The notes: generated by a model not told the origin, from the letters alone. A DNA stretch of 64,000 nucleotides from [Actinomadura] parvosata subsp. kistnae (GCF_900323885.1 NZ_OOHJ01000033.1:81222-145221), one strand, 5' to 3'; counted from the first letter of the stretch, positions 51,367 to 62,296 are shown. A program made the numbers and translations.

Positions 51367-53764
51367 ATGGCTGAGTCTGCGATGTTGGAACCAAGCCCTC
51401 GTCTCGTATCGCTTTCTTCCGCACGCCTGGCCGGCCTGCGCCGGCGGACCGGTGACCATCCCGACCGGGCTCTCGTCGAAGCCTGCGCGATCGGGCTGGC
51501 GTACTGGGCGGCGGGCAGCAGCCCCGACGGCCTGGACCTCGCCCCCGGCACCCTGTTCACCGACGTGATCGGCTGGGCCGGCGCGGGCGGTCGCGCGCCG
51601 ACGGGGTGGGAGGTCGCCGGGCGCGGCATCACCGTCCCCGAGGGCGTCGATCTGGCGGACGCGCAGCTCGCGCTGGACGACCTGGCCGACTTCCCCGACC
51701 GGCCGGTGGGCACGATCGGCCCGTCCAGCGTCGAGCAGCGGCTGCGGACCCTGGCCGAGTGGAACGACACCGGGGCGGAGCGGGACCGCCCGACGATCGT
51801 GCGGATGTTCCTCGACCAGGCGCGCGCCCGGCCGGACGCGGTGGCCATCGTGGACGAGCGCCGGTCGCTGACCTACCGCGAGGCCGCGACGCTGGCCGCC
51901 CAGCTCGCCCACCACCTGATGGACAGAGGGCTCACCGCCGAGCAGACGGTCGGCATCTCGCTGGAGCGCTCGGCCGACATGGTGATCGGCCTGCTCGGCG
52001 TGCTCATGGCGGGGTGCGCGTTCGTGCCGCTGGATCCGGCCTGGCCGGCCGCGCGCCGGGCGGTCGTGATCGCGGACGCCGGGCTGGCGACGCAGCTCAA
52101 CCGCTCCGGCGAGCGCGCCGAGGGCGAGCCGGAGGCCGTGGCCGTCGATCTCGGGGACTGGCGGTTCGGGTCGTACCCGGCCGAGGCGCCCGAGCTCGAC
52201 ATCCCGGGCCCCGCCCTCGCGTACGTGATCTTCACGTCGGGCTCGACCGGGCGGCCGAAGGGCGCCATGATCCGGCACGAGGCGATCAGCGAGCGGCTGC
52301 TGTGGCAGGCCGGCGAGATCCTGGGCTTCGGCCCGGACGACGCGTCGCTGTTCAAGGCGCCGCTGTCGTTCGACATCTCCATCAACGAGATCTTCCTGCC
52401 GCTGGTGCGCGGCGGCCGGCTGGTGGTGCTGCGGCCCGGCGGCGAGCGGGACCCGCACCACCTGCTGAGCGTGATCGCCGGGCAGCGCGTCACCTTCACG
52501 TACCTGGTGTCGTCCATGCTGGACGTGCTGCTGGAGATGGCGGGCGACTCCGGCCGGCTGGGCAGCCTGCGGCACGTGTGGTGCGGCGGCGAGGTGCTGA
52601 CCCCCGAGCTGTACGAGCGCTTCCGCACCCGGCTCGGCATCCCCCTCTACCACGGTTACGGCCCGGCCGAGACGACGATCGGCGTCTCGCACGTCATCTA
52701 CCGGGGCGCGGCGGAGCGGCTGTCCACCTCGATCGGCAGGGCCAACCCGAACACGCAGCTGTACGTGCTGGACGAGGAGCTGCGCCCGGTCCCGGCAGGC
52801 GTCGGCGGCGAGCTGTACGTGGGCGGGTTCCTGCTGGGCCGCGGGTACGTCGGCGCGCCGGGCCTGACCGCGTCCCGGTTCGTGGCCAACCCGTTCGCCT
52901 CCGACGGCTCCCGCCTGTACCGGACGGGTGACCTGGCGCGGTTCGCCCCGGACGGGTCGCTGGACTTCCTCGGCCGGGCCGACAACCAGATCAAGATCCG
53001 CGGCATGCGGCTGGAGCTGGAGGACGTCGAGGCGGGCCTGGCCGAGCATCCGGGCGTGCGGCACGCCTGCGTCGTCGCCAAGAAGAACACGGCGGGCGGC
53101 ACCTACCTGGTGGGGTACGTGATCCCGGCGGCGGGCAGCGAGGATCTGCGGCCGTCGGACGTCACCGCGTGGGCCGCCGGGAACATGGTCGACTACATGG
53201 TGCCGGCGCACGTCGTCGTCATGAAGGAGTTCCCGCTCACCGAGAACGGCAAGCTGGACCGGCGCGCGCTGCCCGAGCCGGTGGCCGAGGCGGGGCCGCT
53301 CGTGGCGCCCGCGACCGAGAACGAGCGGGTGGTGTGCGCGGCGGTCGCGGCGGTGCTCGGGCTGGACGAGGTCGGCGTGGACCAGAGCTTCTTCACGCTC
53401 GGCGGTGACAGCCTGCTGGCGATCTCGCTGCTGAGCGCGTTGCGCGAGGCGGGGCTGCGGTTCACGGCGACGGACATCTTCACCGCCCCCACCGTGGGGG
53501 CGCTGGCGGCGGCGGCCCGGCGGGACGAGGGCGCCGTCGCCGACCTGGAGGACGTCGCGACCGGCCCGGTCACGGGCTCGCCCATTGTGCGCTGGCTCGG
53601 CGAGACCACGGACGCGATCGACGGCTTCGTGCAGTCGGTGGTGCTGAACACCCCGGCCGGCCTGACCCCCGAGGCGCTCGACAGGCTGCTCGGCGCGCTG
53701 CTCGACCGGCACGACATGCTGCGGGCCAGGCTGGTCCGCGGCGACCGCTGGGCTTCGACGTCCC
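51367..53764 (+). CDS. cchH: coelichelin-type NRPS, 5' part: A1-T1 and start of E1
   Basis: From ATG 51367 the frame gives an N-terminal region of about 130 residues, then adenylation domain A1 (AYVIFTSGSTGRPKG, YRTGDLARF, NGKLDRRALPE) and carrier domain T1 (FFTLGGDSLLAI, Ser codon 53410-53412). The epimerisation domain then begins (GSPIVRWLGETTDAIDGF). Specificity residues read by eye in A1 are D-I-N-Y-W-G-G-I-G, the code I recall for N5-formyl-N5-hydroxyornithine in coelichelin synthetase module 1. Sense is lost after DRW at about 53750, where a 42-bp tandem duplication starts, and the protein continues in another frame at 53819. The meaningless frame runs on to 56271. With the next entry it forms one gene, 51367-62296. 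Confidence 0.9.
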
Positions 53765-53832
53765 GGCCCCTGGCGGGGTGGCGGTCCAGCGGGGCTTCGA
53801 CGTCCCGGCCCCGGCGGGGTGGCCGTCCGGTG
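53750..53832 (+). repeat. 42-bp tandem duplication at the NRPS frame break
   Basis: The 42 bases from 53750 (beginning GGGCTTCGACGTCCCGGCCC) recur from 53792 with a deleted T and a few changes. Both copies encode GFDVPAPGGVAV when read in the right frames. A G appears missing before copy one and the T is missing in copy two, moving the frame twice. Confidence 0.82.
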
Positions 53833-56800
53833 GGAGGAGAGCGACCTGCCGGTCGACGCGTGCGTCTCGCTCGCCGCCTCCGGCCTGGACCCGGACGCGG
53901 GCGTGATGCTCGCGGCGGTCTGGCGGCGCGCGGCCCGGCAGCTCGTGCTCGTCGCCCACCACGTGGTGATCGACGGCGTCTCGTGGCGGATCCTGATGGA
54001 CGACCTGGCCACCGCCTGGCGGCAGCTCGACTCGGGCGCGCCGATCGAGCTGCCGCCGGCCGGCACGTCGTTCCGGCGCTGGACGCAGCTGCTCGAACGC
54101 ACGCCGTTCGAGCAGGACCTCGACCACTACCGGCGCCCCCTGCCGGGGCCGGACCTGCCGCTCGGCCGGCGCCCCCTGACCGGGGCCGACACCGTCGCCC
54201 GCGAGCGGTCGCGGGTCGTCACGGCCGGGCCCGAGGTGACCGCCGCGCTGCTGGGCGAGCTGCCCGCGCGCTTCCACGCCGGCGTCAACGACGTGCTGCT
54301 GACCGCGCTCGCCGTCGCCCTCGCCCGGCGGCGCCGCGACCTGGGGCAGGATCAGACGTTCGCACACGTCGAGCTGGAGGGGCACGGCCGCGAGGGCCGG
54401 TTCGTGGCGGAGGCGGCCGGGTTCGAGCCGGAGCTGTCGCGGACCGTCGGGTGGTTCACCACGTTGTTCCCCGTGACCGTGGACCCGGGCGCGGCCGGCG
54501 ACCTCACCTCGCCCGCGTACCTGGCCGCTGCGCTCAAGGCCGTCAAGGAGGACCTTGCCCGGGTGCCGGGCAACGGCCTGTCCTACGGCGTGCTGCGGCA
54601 CCTGGCCGGCGCCGCGTTCGACGCGCCCGCGCCGCAGGTGCTGTTCAACTACCTGGGCCGTTACGACGCGGGCGGCTCCGGGGACTGGCAGCTCGCCGGC
54701 GCCACCACCGGGCAGCTCGGCGAGCGGCGCGACCCCGGGATGCGGCTGCCGCGCGCCCTGGAGTTCAACGCGATCGCCGAGCCGGGCCCGACCGGCGGGT
54801 ACGAGCTGGTCACCACCATCTCCTGGCCGGAAGGCGTGTTCACCGACGACGACGTGACGACGATCGGGACGTACTTCCTGGCGGCCCTGTCGGGGCTGGC
54901 CTCGCTCGACGGCGGCGGCCACTCCCCCAGCGACTTCCGCCCGCTGTCCCTCACCCAGGCCGACGTGGACGCGCTCGACGGCCCGGCGCTGCTCGACGTC
55001 CTGCCGCTGACCCCGTTGCAGGAGGGCCTGTACTTCCACTCCGTCTTCGACGACGACTCGGCCGGCAGCTACGTCGAGCAGCAGCTGCTCACGCTGGAGG
55101 GCGAGGTGGACGCCGATCGGCTCGCGGCGGCGGCCACCCGCCTGCTCACGCTGTACCCGAACCTGGCCGCGCGGTTCGTGGCGCTGGCCGACGGCCGCGT
55201 GGTGTCGGTGCTGGAGAGCGGCGCGACGGCGCCGTTCCGCACGATCGAGCTGGCCGACGACGAGGTCGGCGGCTACGCCGAGCGGGACCGCCGCGCCGGG
55301 TTCGACCTGGCGACCGGGCCGCTGATGCGCTACACGCTCATCCGTACCCGCTCCGGCGGGCACGTCCTGGTGCAGACCGTGCACCACATCATCGCCGACG
55401 GCTGGTCGGTGCCGGCGATGCTGTGCGCGCTGCTCGCCGAGTACCACGCGCCCGGCAGCGGGTACCCGCGCGCCGGCTTCCCCGGCTACGTCCGCTGGCT
55501 GGCCGGGCAGGACGACGACGTGAGCGACCGGGTGTGGCGCGAGCAGCTCGCCGGGCTGCCCGGCCCCGCCCTGGTCGCCGAGGGGCACACGCCGTCCGGC
55601 CGGTTCGCCGACACCGCCGTGCGGCCGGACGGCGACCTCGACGAGGCCGCCAGGGCGGCGGGCGTGCCGCTCAGCGTCGCCGTGCACAGCGCGTGGGCGG
55701 TGACGCTCGGCGGGCTGCTGCGGCGCTCCGACGTCGTCTTCGGCTCCACCGTGTCCGGCCGCGACGCGCCGGTGCCCGGCATCGACGACATGGTGGGCCT
55801 GTTCATCAACACGATCCCCGTCCGCGCGCGGTGGGACGCCGCCACCACGTCCCGCGCGCTGCTCGGCTCCGTGCGGGAGCACCAGAGCGCGGTGCTGCCG
55901 CACCAGCACGTCTCGCTGGCCAGGATCGGCCGGCAGGCCGGGAGCGGGCCGCTGTTCGACACGCTCGTGGTCTTCGACGTGGCCACCGACGTGGACAGTC
56001 TGCGCCTGCCCGGCCACTCCCTCGCCATCACCCGGGTCGTGAACGAGGGCGCGCCGCACTACCCGCTGACCCTGGTGGTGGAGCGGGCGGCGGACGGCGG
56101 GGTGCGCTTCAACCTGATCCACGACGGCGAGCTGCTGCGGGAGAGGGGTGCCCGGGCGATCCTGGACACGTTCACCCGCACCTTGACCGGGCTCCTGACC
56201 CGGCCGGATGCCCTCGTGCGCGACCTGACCTCCGGCGACGTGCCGCAGGTCGTCCCTGCGACTCTGGGTGAGCTGTTCGACGCCGCCGCGCGCCGGGACC
56301 CGGCCGCCGTCGCCGTCACGCAGTGCGGCCTGGACGGCGGCAGCCGCTCGCTCACCTACGGCGAGCTGGCGGCGGCGAAGGACCGGCTGGCCGCGGTGCT
56401 GCGCGCGGCCGGGGTCGGGCCGGGCGAGCGGGTCGCGGTCGCCGTGCCGCGCTCCGTCGAGCAGGTCGTCGCCCTGGTCGCCGTCGTCAGCGCGGGCGGC
56501 GCGTACGTGCCGCTGGACCTGGCCTACCCGGACGAACGGCTCCGGTACGTGCTGTCCGACGCCGCCCCGCGCGTCGTCCTCGTGGACCGGGAACACCGCG
56601 ACCGCCTCGCCGGGCTGGCGAGCGGGGCACGCGTGCTCGTCCTGGGGGACGAACCGCCCCTGGAGACGACGGCGGGCCCCATCTGCGAGGCCCGCCCGCA
56701 CGACCCCGCCTACGTGATCTACACCTCCGGCTCCACCGGCCGCCCCAAGGGCGTCGTCGTCCCGCACTCCAGCGTCGTGGCGCTGCTCGCCAACACCCGC

Positions 56801-59800
56801 GCCGACATGGGCTTCGGCCCGGACGACGTGTGGGTGCAGTTCCACTCCTCCTCCTTCGACTTCGCGGTGTGGGAGCTGTGGGGCGCGCTCGCGCACGGCG
56901 GCGAGCTGCTGGTGCCGGACTACGCGCTGACCCGCTCCCCCGTCGACTTCCACCGCCTGGTACGCGAGCGCGGCGTCACCGTGCTCAACCAGACCCCGTC
57001 GGCGTTCTACCGGTTCATCGAGGCCGACCGGCACGCCGGCGAGCCGATCACCTCGCTGCGCCGGATCATCTTCGGCGGCGAGGCCCTGGACCTGGAGCGG
57101 CTGCGCGGCTGGGTCGAGCGGTACGGGACGACGTCGCCCGAGCTGGTCAACATGTACGGCATCACCGAGACCACCGTCCACGTCACCCACCGGGTGCTGA
57201 GCGGCGACGACTTCACCGGCGGCGGCTCCCCCATCGGCGGCCCCATCCCGGGCCTGGTCACGTACCTGCTGGACGACCGGCTCCGGCCGGTGCCGCCGGG
57301 GCGGGTGGGCGCCATCTACGTCGCCGGCGACCAGGTGTCGCTCGGCTACCTGGGCAGGCCGGCCCTGACGGCGGGCCGTTTCGTGGCCGACCCGTTCGCG
57401 GGTGACGGCTCGCGCATGTACCACACGGGCGACCTGGCCCGCCGCACGCTCGACGGCGAGCTGGTCTTCGTCGGGCGGGCCGACGACCAGGTGCAGCTCA
57501 AGGGGTTCCGGATCGAGCCGGGCGAGGTGGAGAGCGCGCTCAGGGAGCTGGACGGCGTGGTGGACGCGGCCGTCACGGTGGCCGGCAGCGGCGATCACCT
57601 GGTGGCGCACGTGGTCGGCGAGGTGCCCGGTGACCTGGCCCGGTCGCTGGGGGCGAAGCTGCCCGCGTACATGATCCCGGGGCGGGTGCTGCGGGTGGAC
57701 GCCCTGCCGCTGACGGTCAACGGCAAGCTGGACCGCCAGGCCCTGATGGAACGCGCCGCCGCCGAACCGGAAGCCGACGCCCCGGCACCGCCGGAGAGCG
57801 CGTCGCCGGCGGCCGAGCAGGCGGTTGCCGCGCTCGCGGCGATCTTCGCCGAGGTGCTGCCCGGCTCCGAGGCGGACGGGGACACCGACTTCTTCCGGGC
57901 CGGGGGCGACAGCATCGTCGCCATCACCGTCGTCAACCGCGCCCGCGCGCTCGGCCTGCGGATCACCCCCAAGGACGTGTTCCTGCACCGCACGCCGCGC
58001 GCCCTCGCCGAGCACGCGGGCACGAGCACCCCGCCGGCCCCGGCGCCCGCCCGGCACGAGGACGGCCCGGTGACGCCCACGCCGATCATCCTGCGCCGCC
58101 GGGAGCTGGGCGGCTCGCTCGCCCGCTTCGCCCAGGCCAGGACGCTGGCGGCGCCGGACGGCACCGGGTTCGCCGACGCCGAGCGGGCCGCGAACGCGGT
58201 CGTGGCCGCCCATCCGGCCCTGCGCCTGCACCTGCACGTCGAGCACGGGGTGTGGACGCTGCGCACCGGCCCGGTCCCGCGCATCGCCGTCACCCGGGCG
58301 GAGGCGACGAGCCCGGCGGACGCGGCCAACGCGGCCGTAGACCGGCTCGACCCGGAGGCCGGGCGAATGATCGCGTTCACCTGGCTAGAGGCGAGCCGGA
58401 CGCTGGTGATCGCCGCCCATCACCTCGCCATCGACGCGGTGTCCTGGCTGATCCTGCTGGACGACCTGGCCGCCGCCATGCGCGGAACGCCCCTGGCGGC
58501 GCCCACGACGTCCTACGCCGAGTACGCCGACGCCCTGGCGACCGGCGCCGCCCAGGCGACCGGCACCCTCGGCCACTGGCTGGAGACTCTTGAAGCGCCC
58601 GCGCTGCTGCCCGCGGTCGGGGAGCAGCGCGAGACCACGGTCGAGATCCCGCCCGAGCTGACCACGCTCCTGACCCGGGCCGCGCCGGCCGCGCTCGGCG
58701 TCGGTCTCACCGAGCTGCTGTGCGGGGCGCTGCGGGCGGCGCTGACCCGGATCCAGCCGGAGCCCGCCGACCTGGCCGTCGAGCTGGAGCGCCACGGCCG
58801 GGTCCCGGTGCTCGGACACCACGACTACACCCGTACGGTCGGCTGGTTCACCGCCATCGCGCCGGTGCGCCTCACCCCGCACACCGACCCGGTCGCCGCC
58901 GCCCGCGAGGTCGCGGACCGGCTGCCGGACGAGCGCGGGCACCTCGCGTACGGCCAGCTCCGCTACCTCAACCCGCAGACGGCCCCGCTGCTGCGCGCCC
59001 GCCCGCAGGTGCTGTTCAACTATCTCGGCCCGGCCAGCGAGTCCCGGGCGCTGCCCGTCGCCGGCGCGGACGGCCACGGCAGCCCGTACGCGGTGGAGGT
59101 CAACGCCTGGCTCGACCCGCACGCCGGGACCCTGCGCGCCGCCTTCACCCTGGCGGACGGCGTCCCCGACGAGCTGACCGGCCACTGGCGGCAAGCGCTG
59201 GAGCGGATCGCCGAGGCCGCCACGACGGCCGAGCGGACGGCGCCGGTCACGCCGCTGCAACGGGGCCTGTTCTTCCAGACGCAGCTCACCGGCCCGGCCG
59301 GGCACTACGTCGCCCAGAGCTCCTTCACCTTCGAGCGCCGGCTCGACGCCGACGCCCTGGCCGAGGCGATGGCGTACGTGATCGCCCGGCATCCGGTGGC
59401 GGGCGCCGGCTTCACCACCGACGCCGCCGGCGACCCCGTCCAGGTGCTCGCGGCGGGCCGGCGGGTCGATGTCCGTACGGTGGAGGTGGCGGGCGAGGAG
59501 GAGGCCGAGGCGCTGCGCGCCCGCGACCGCGACACGGGCTTCGACCCCGGCGAGCCGCCGCTGATCCGGCTGACCGTGGTGCGCCTGCCCGGCGGGCGCG
59601 ACGTCCTGCTGCTCAGCTACCACCTGCTGCTGTGGGACGGCTGGTCGCGCGAGATCGTGCTGCGCGACCTGTTCGACGCCTACGCGGCGATCGTCGCGGG
59701 CCAGCCGCCGGACCCGGCCCCGGCCACGCCCTCCTTCGAGGACCACTGCCGGGCGCTGGCCGCCAGGGACACCGCCGCGTCCGAGCGCTTCTGGGCGGAG

Positions 59801-62296
59801 CACCTGGCCGGCCTGCCCGGCCCGACGCTGCTGGCCGGCCCCGCCCCCGCGCTCCCGGACGAGCTGCCGCGCGCGCTGGTGCGCACGCTGTCCGCCGAGC
59901 AGTCGGAGCTGCTGCGCGCGGCGGCCAGGGCGCACGGCGTCACCCTGAACGCGGTGCTGACCGGCGCGTTCGGGCTGCTGCTCGGCGCGCACACCGGCCG
60001 CGCCGACGCGGTGTTCGGCGTGACCGTCTCGGGGCGGGAGGGTGAGGGGCTGTCCGGCATCGTGGGCGTGCTGCTCAACACCGTGCCCATGTGGACGCGG
60101 CCCCGCCCGGGCGACCCGGTGCGCGCGTACCTGGCGGACGTGCAGGCGGCCAGGGTCGCGGCGATGGAGCACGAGCACCTGGGGCTCGGCGAGATCCAGC
60201 GCGCCGGCGGCCACGACACGCTGTTCGACAACCTGTTCGTGCTGCAGAACTTCCTGGACCTGGACGCGCTGGCCGCGCTGAACGCCCGGCACGGCATCAC
60301 GGAGGTGCGCGCGGAGGACTCCACGCACTACCCGTTCACCTGGGTCGTCACGCCCGGCGAGCGGCTGACGGTCAAGCTGGAGTACCGCGACCGCGACACC
60401 GACCGCGCCCGCCGCCTCCTGGACGACTACCTGCGGGTGCTCGGCGACCTGGCCCGGTGGAGCGGCCCCGTGGGCGCGCTCCCGGGGCTGGGCCCGGAGC
60501 CGGTGCCGGCCGGGCGCACGGACATCGGCACGGACACGGTGGTCGACCGGTTCGACCGGGCGGCGGAGCGGCATCCGGACCGGGTCGCGCTCGTGGCGCA
60601 CGGCCGCGGCATGACGTTCGCCGAGCTGCGGGAGCGCAGCCGGGCGGTGGCGGGGGTGCTCGCCGGTCGCGGCCTCGGCCCGGGGGCGACGGTGGGGCTG
60701 GCGATCCCGCGCTCGCTCGACTCGATCGTGGCGCTGTTCGCCGTGCTGCGGACCGGGGCCGCGTACGTGCCGCTGGAGCTGGACCACCCGGACGAGCGGA
60801 TCGCCGCGATCGTCGCGGACGCCCGCCCGCAGGTGATCCTCACCGTCAGCTCCGTCGCGCCCCGCCTCACGGGTGACCTGATCGAGCTGGACCGGCCGCT
60901 GCCGGCGGCGGAGCCGTTCGTGACGTTCGCGCCGGACGACCCCGACCGGCTGCGGCACCTGGCGTACGTGATCTACACCTCCGGCTCGACCGGCCGGCCG
61001 AAGGGCGTGGTGACGGAGTACGCGGGGCTGACGAACATGCTGATCAACCACCAGCGCCGGATCTTCGAGCCGGTGCTGGCGCGGCACGGGCACCGGGTGT
61101 TCCGGATCGCGCACACGGTGTCGTTCGCGTTCGACATGTCGTGGGAGGAGCTGCTGTGGCTCGCGGACGGCCACGAGGTGCACATCTGCGACGAGGAGCT
61201 GCGGCGGGACGCGCCCCGGCTGGTGGAGTACTGCCTGGAGCACCGGATCGACGTGATCAACGTGACCCCCACGTACGCGCAGCAGCTGGTGGCCGAGGGC
61301 CTGCTCGACGACCCGGAGCGGCGGCCGCCGCTGGTGCTGCTGGGCGGTGAGGCGGTCACCCCGGCGTTGTGGCGGCGGCTGGCGGAGACCGAGGGGACGG
61401 TCGGCTACAACCTGTACGGTCCCACGGAGTACACCATCAACACGCTGGGCGTCGGCACGTTCGAGTGCGCGGACCCGGTGGTGGGGGTGGCCATCGACAA
61501 CACCGACGTGTACGTGCTGGACCCGTGGCTGCGGCCGGTGCCGGACGGGGTGCCGGGCGAGCTGTACGTGGCGGGCATCGGGATCGCGCGCGGCTATCTC
61601 GGGCAGCCGGGGCAGACCGCGCACCGGTTCGTGGCGTGCCCGTTCGGCGAGCCGGGGGAGCGCATGTACCGTACCGGTGACCTGGTGCTGCGGCGGCCGG
61701 ACGGGAACCTGGCGTACCTGGGCCGCACCGACCAGCAGGTCAAGATCCGGGGGCACCGGGTGGAGCTGGGCGAGGTGGAGGCGGCGTTCGCGGCGCATCC
61801 GGCGGTGCGCTTCGCCGCCGCGGTCGCCCAGCCCGACCCGCAGGTGGACGGCGCCCACCGGCTGGCCGCCTACCTGGTGCTGGACGGCGCCGGCCTGGCG
61901 GAGGTCGCCGCCGAGGTCGGCACGGCCCTGCCCGACTACCTGCGCCCCAGCCATTACGCCCAGGTGGACGTCATCCCGCTGACCGTGAACGGCAAGGCCG
62001 ACACCAAGGCGCTGCCCGAGGCCAGACCTCTGGGCGCGCTGACGACGTCGGCCGAGCGCGGCCCGGCGACGGAGACCGAGCGCGCGGTGTGCGAGCTGTT
62101 CGCCGAGGCGCTGGACCTGGACGACGACGAGGTGAGCGCGGTGAGCGACTTCGTGGCCCTCGGCGGCCACTCCATGCTGGCGGTGCGGCTGGCGGGGCTG
62201 CTGCGCCGCGCGTACGGCCCCGTGATCACCATCCGTGACCTGTTCGCCCTGCGGACCCCCGAAGCGATCGCCCGGCACCTCGATGAAACCCACTGA
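53819..62296 (+). CDS. cchH: coelichelin-type NRPS, 3' part: E1-C2-A2-T2-E2-C3-A3-T3
   Basis: 2825 residues. E1 (HHVVIDGVSW) runs to about 54960. C2 follows (LPLTPLQEGLYF, VHHIIADGWS) to 56240, A2 to 57750 (YVIYTSGSTGRPKG; D-F-W-N-I-G-M-V-H, a Thr code) and T2 (AGGDSIVAI, Ser at 57911). E2 (HHLAIDAVSW) ends near 59220. C3 (VTPLQRGLFF) has the altered core HLLLWDGWS. A3 (D-M-E-N-L-G-L-I-N, the hydroxyornithine code as I recall) reaches 62010, and T3 (LGGHSML, Ser at 62171) ends the protein. There is no thioesterase, as in CchH, which makes a tetrapeptide from three modules. The exporter gene overlaps its end by 14 bases. Confidence 0.92.
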   Translation: MAVRWEESDLPVDACVSLAASGLDPDAGVMLAAVWRRAARQLVLVAHHVVIDGVSWRILMDDLATAWRQLDSGAPIELPPAGTSFRRWTQLLERTPFEQDLDHYRRPLPGPDLPLGRRPLTGADTVARERSRVVTAGPEVTAALLGELPARFHAGVNDVLLTALAVALARRRRDLGQDQTFAHVELEGHGREGRFVAEAAGFEPELSRTVGWFTTLFPVTVDPGAAGDLTSPAYLAAALKAVKEDLARVPGNGLSYGVLRHLAGAAFDAPAPQVLFNYLGRYDAGGSGDWQLAGATTGQLGERRDPGMRLPRALEFNAIAEPGPTGGYELVTTISWPEGVFTDDDVTTIGTYFLAALSGLASLDGGGHSPSDFRPLSLTQADVDALDGPALLDVLPLTPLQEGLYFHSVFDDDSAGSYVEQQLLTLEGEVDADRLAAAATRLLTLYPNLAARFVALADGRVVSVLESGATAPFRTIELADDEVGGYAERDRRAGFDLATGPLMRYTLIRTRSGGHVLVQTVHHIIADGWSVPAMLCALLAEYHAPGSGYPRAGFPGYVRWLAGQDDDVSDRVWREQLAGLPGPALVAEGHTPSGRFADTAVRPDGDLDEAARAAGVPLSVAVHSAWAVTLGGLLRRSDVVFGSTVSGRDAPVPGIDDMVGLFINTIPVRARWDAATTSRALLGSVREHQSAVLPHQHVSLARIGRQAGSGPLFDTLVVFDVATDVDSLRLPGHSLAITRVVNEGAPHYPLTLVVERAADGGVRFNLIHDGELLRERGARAILDTFTRTLTGLLTRPDALVRDLTSGDVPQVVPATLGELFDAAARRDPAAVAVTQCGLDGGSRSLTYGELAAAKDRLAAVLRAAGVGPGERVAVAVPRSVEQVVALVAVVSAGGAYVPLDLAYPDERLRYVLSDAAPRVVLVDREHRDRLAGLASGARVLVLGDEPPLETTAGPICEARPHDPAYVIYTSGSTGRPKGVVVPHSSVVALLANTRADMGFGPDDVWVQFHSSSFDFAVWELWGALAHGGELLVPDYALTRSPVDFHRLVRERGVTVLNQTPSAFYRFIEADRHAGEPITSLRRIIFGGEALDLERLRGWVERYGTTSPELVNMYGITETTVHVTHRVLSGDDFTGGGSPIGGPIPGLVTYLLDDRLRPVPPGRVGAIYVAGDQVSLGYLGRPALTAGRFVADPFAGDGSRMYHTGDLARRTLDGELVFVGRADDQVQLKGFRIEPGEVESALRELDGVVDAAVTVAGSGDHLVAHVVGEVPGDLARSLGAKLPAYMIPGRVLRVDALPLTVNGKLDRQALMERAAAEPEADAPAPPESASPAAEQAVAALAAIFAEVLPGSEADGDTDFFRAGGDSIVAITVVNRARALGLRITPKDVFLHRTPRALAEHAGTSTPPAPAPARHEDGPVTPTPIILRRRELGGSLARFAQARTLAAPDGTGFADAERAANAVVAAHPALRLHLHVEHGVWTLRTGPVPRIAVTRAEATSPADAANAAVDRLDPEAGRMIAFTWLEASRTLVIAAHHLAIDAVSWLILLDDLAAAMRGTPLAAPTTSYAEYADALATGAAQATGTLGHWLETLEAPALLPAVGEQRETTVEIPPELTTLLTRAAPAALGVGLTELLCGALRAALTRIQPEPADLAVELERHGRVPVLGHHDYTRTVGWFTAIAPVRLTPHTDPVAAAREVADRLPDERGHLAYGQLRYLNPQTAPLLRARPQVLFNYLGPASESRALPVAGADGHGSPYAVEVNAWLDPHAGTLRAAFTLADGVPDELTGHWRQALERIAEAATTAERTAPVTPLQRGLFFQTQLTGPAGHYVAQSSFTFERRLDADALAEAMAYVIARHPVAGAGFTTDAAGDPVQVLAAGRRVDVRTVEVAGEEEAEALRARDRDTGFDPGEPPLIRLTVVRLPGGRDVLLLSYHLLLWDGWSREIVLRDLFDAYAAIVAGQPPDPAPATPSFEDHCRALAARDTAASERFWAEHLAGLPGPTLLAGPAPALPDELPRALVRTLSAEQSELLRAAARAHGVTLNAVLTGAFGLLLGAHTGRADAVFGVTVSGREGEGLSGIVGVLLNTVPMWTRPRPGDPVRAYLADVQAARVAAMEHEHLGLGEIQRAGGHDTLFDNLFVLQNFLDLDALAALNARHGITEVRAEDSTHYPFTWVVTPGERLTVKLEYRDRDTDRARRLLDDYLRVLGDLARWSGPVGALPGLGPEPVPAGRTDIGTDTVVDRFDRAAERHPDRVALVAHGRGMTFAELRERSRAVAGVLAGRGLGPGATVGLAIPRSLDSIVALFAVLRTGAAYVPLELDHPDERIAAIVADARPQVILTVSSVAPRLTGDLIELDRPLPAAEPFVTFAPDDPDRLRHLAYVIYTSGSTGRPKGVVTEYAGLTNMLINHQRRIFEPVLARHGHRVFRIAHTVSFAFDMSWEELLWLADGHEVHICDEELRRDAPRLVEYCLEHRIDVINVTPTYAQQLVAEGLLDDPERRPPLVLLGGEAVTPALWRRLAETEGTVGYNLYGPTEYTINTLGVGTFECADPVVGVAIDNTDVYVLDPWLRPVPDGVPGELYVAGIGIARGYLGQPGQTAHRFVACPFGEPGERMYRTGDLVLRRPDGNLAYLGRTDQQVKIRGHRVELGEVEAAFAAHPAVRFAAAVAQPDPQVDGAHRLAAYLVLDGAGLAEVAAEVGTALPDYLRPSHYAQVDVIPLTVNGKADTKALPEARPLGALTTSAERGPATETERAVCELFAEALDLDDDEVSAVSDFVALGGHSMLAVRLAGLLRRAYGPVITIRDLFALRTPEAIARHLDETH

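Noticed and set aside
49240..54102. Very long open frame on the minus strand opposite the exporter and NRPS
   Set aside because: High-G+C codon bias opens antisense frames; the translation is Arg/Gly/Ala-rich with no domain, and the plus strand is clearly coding. The same holds for 53570-58246 and 58385-63004.
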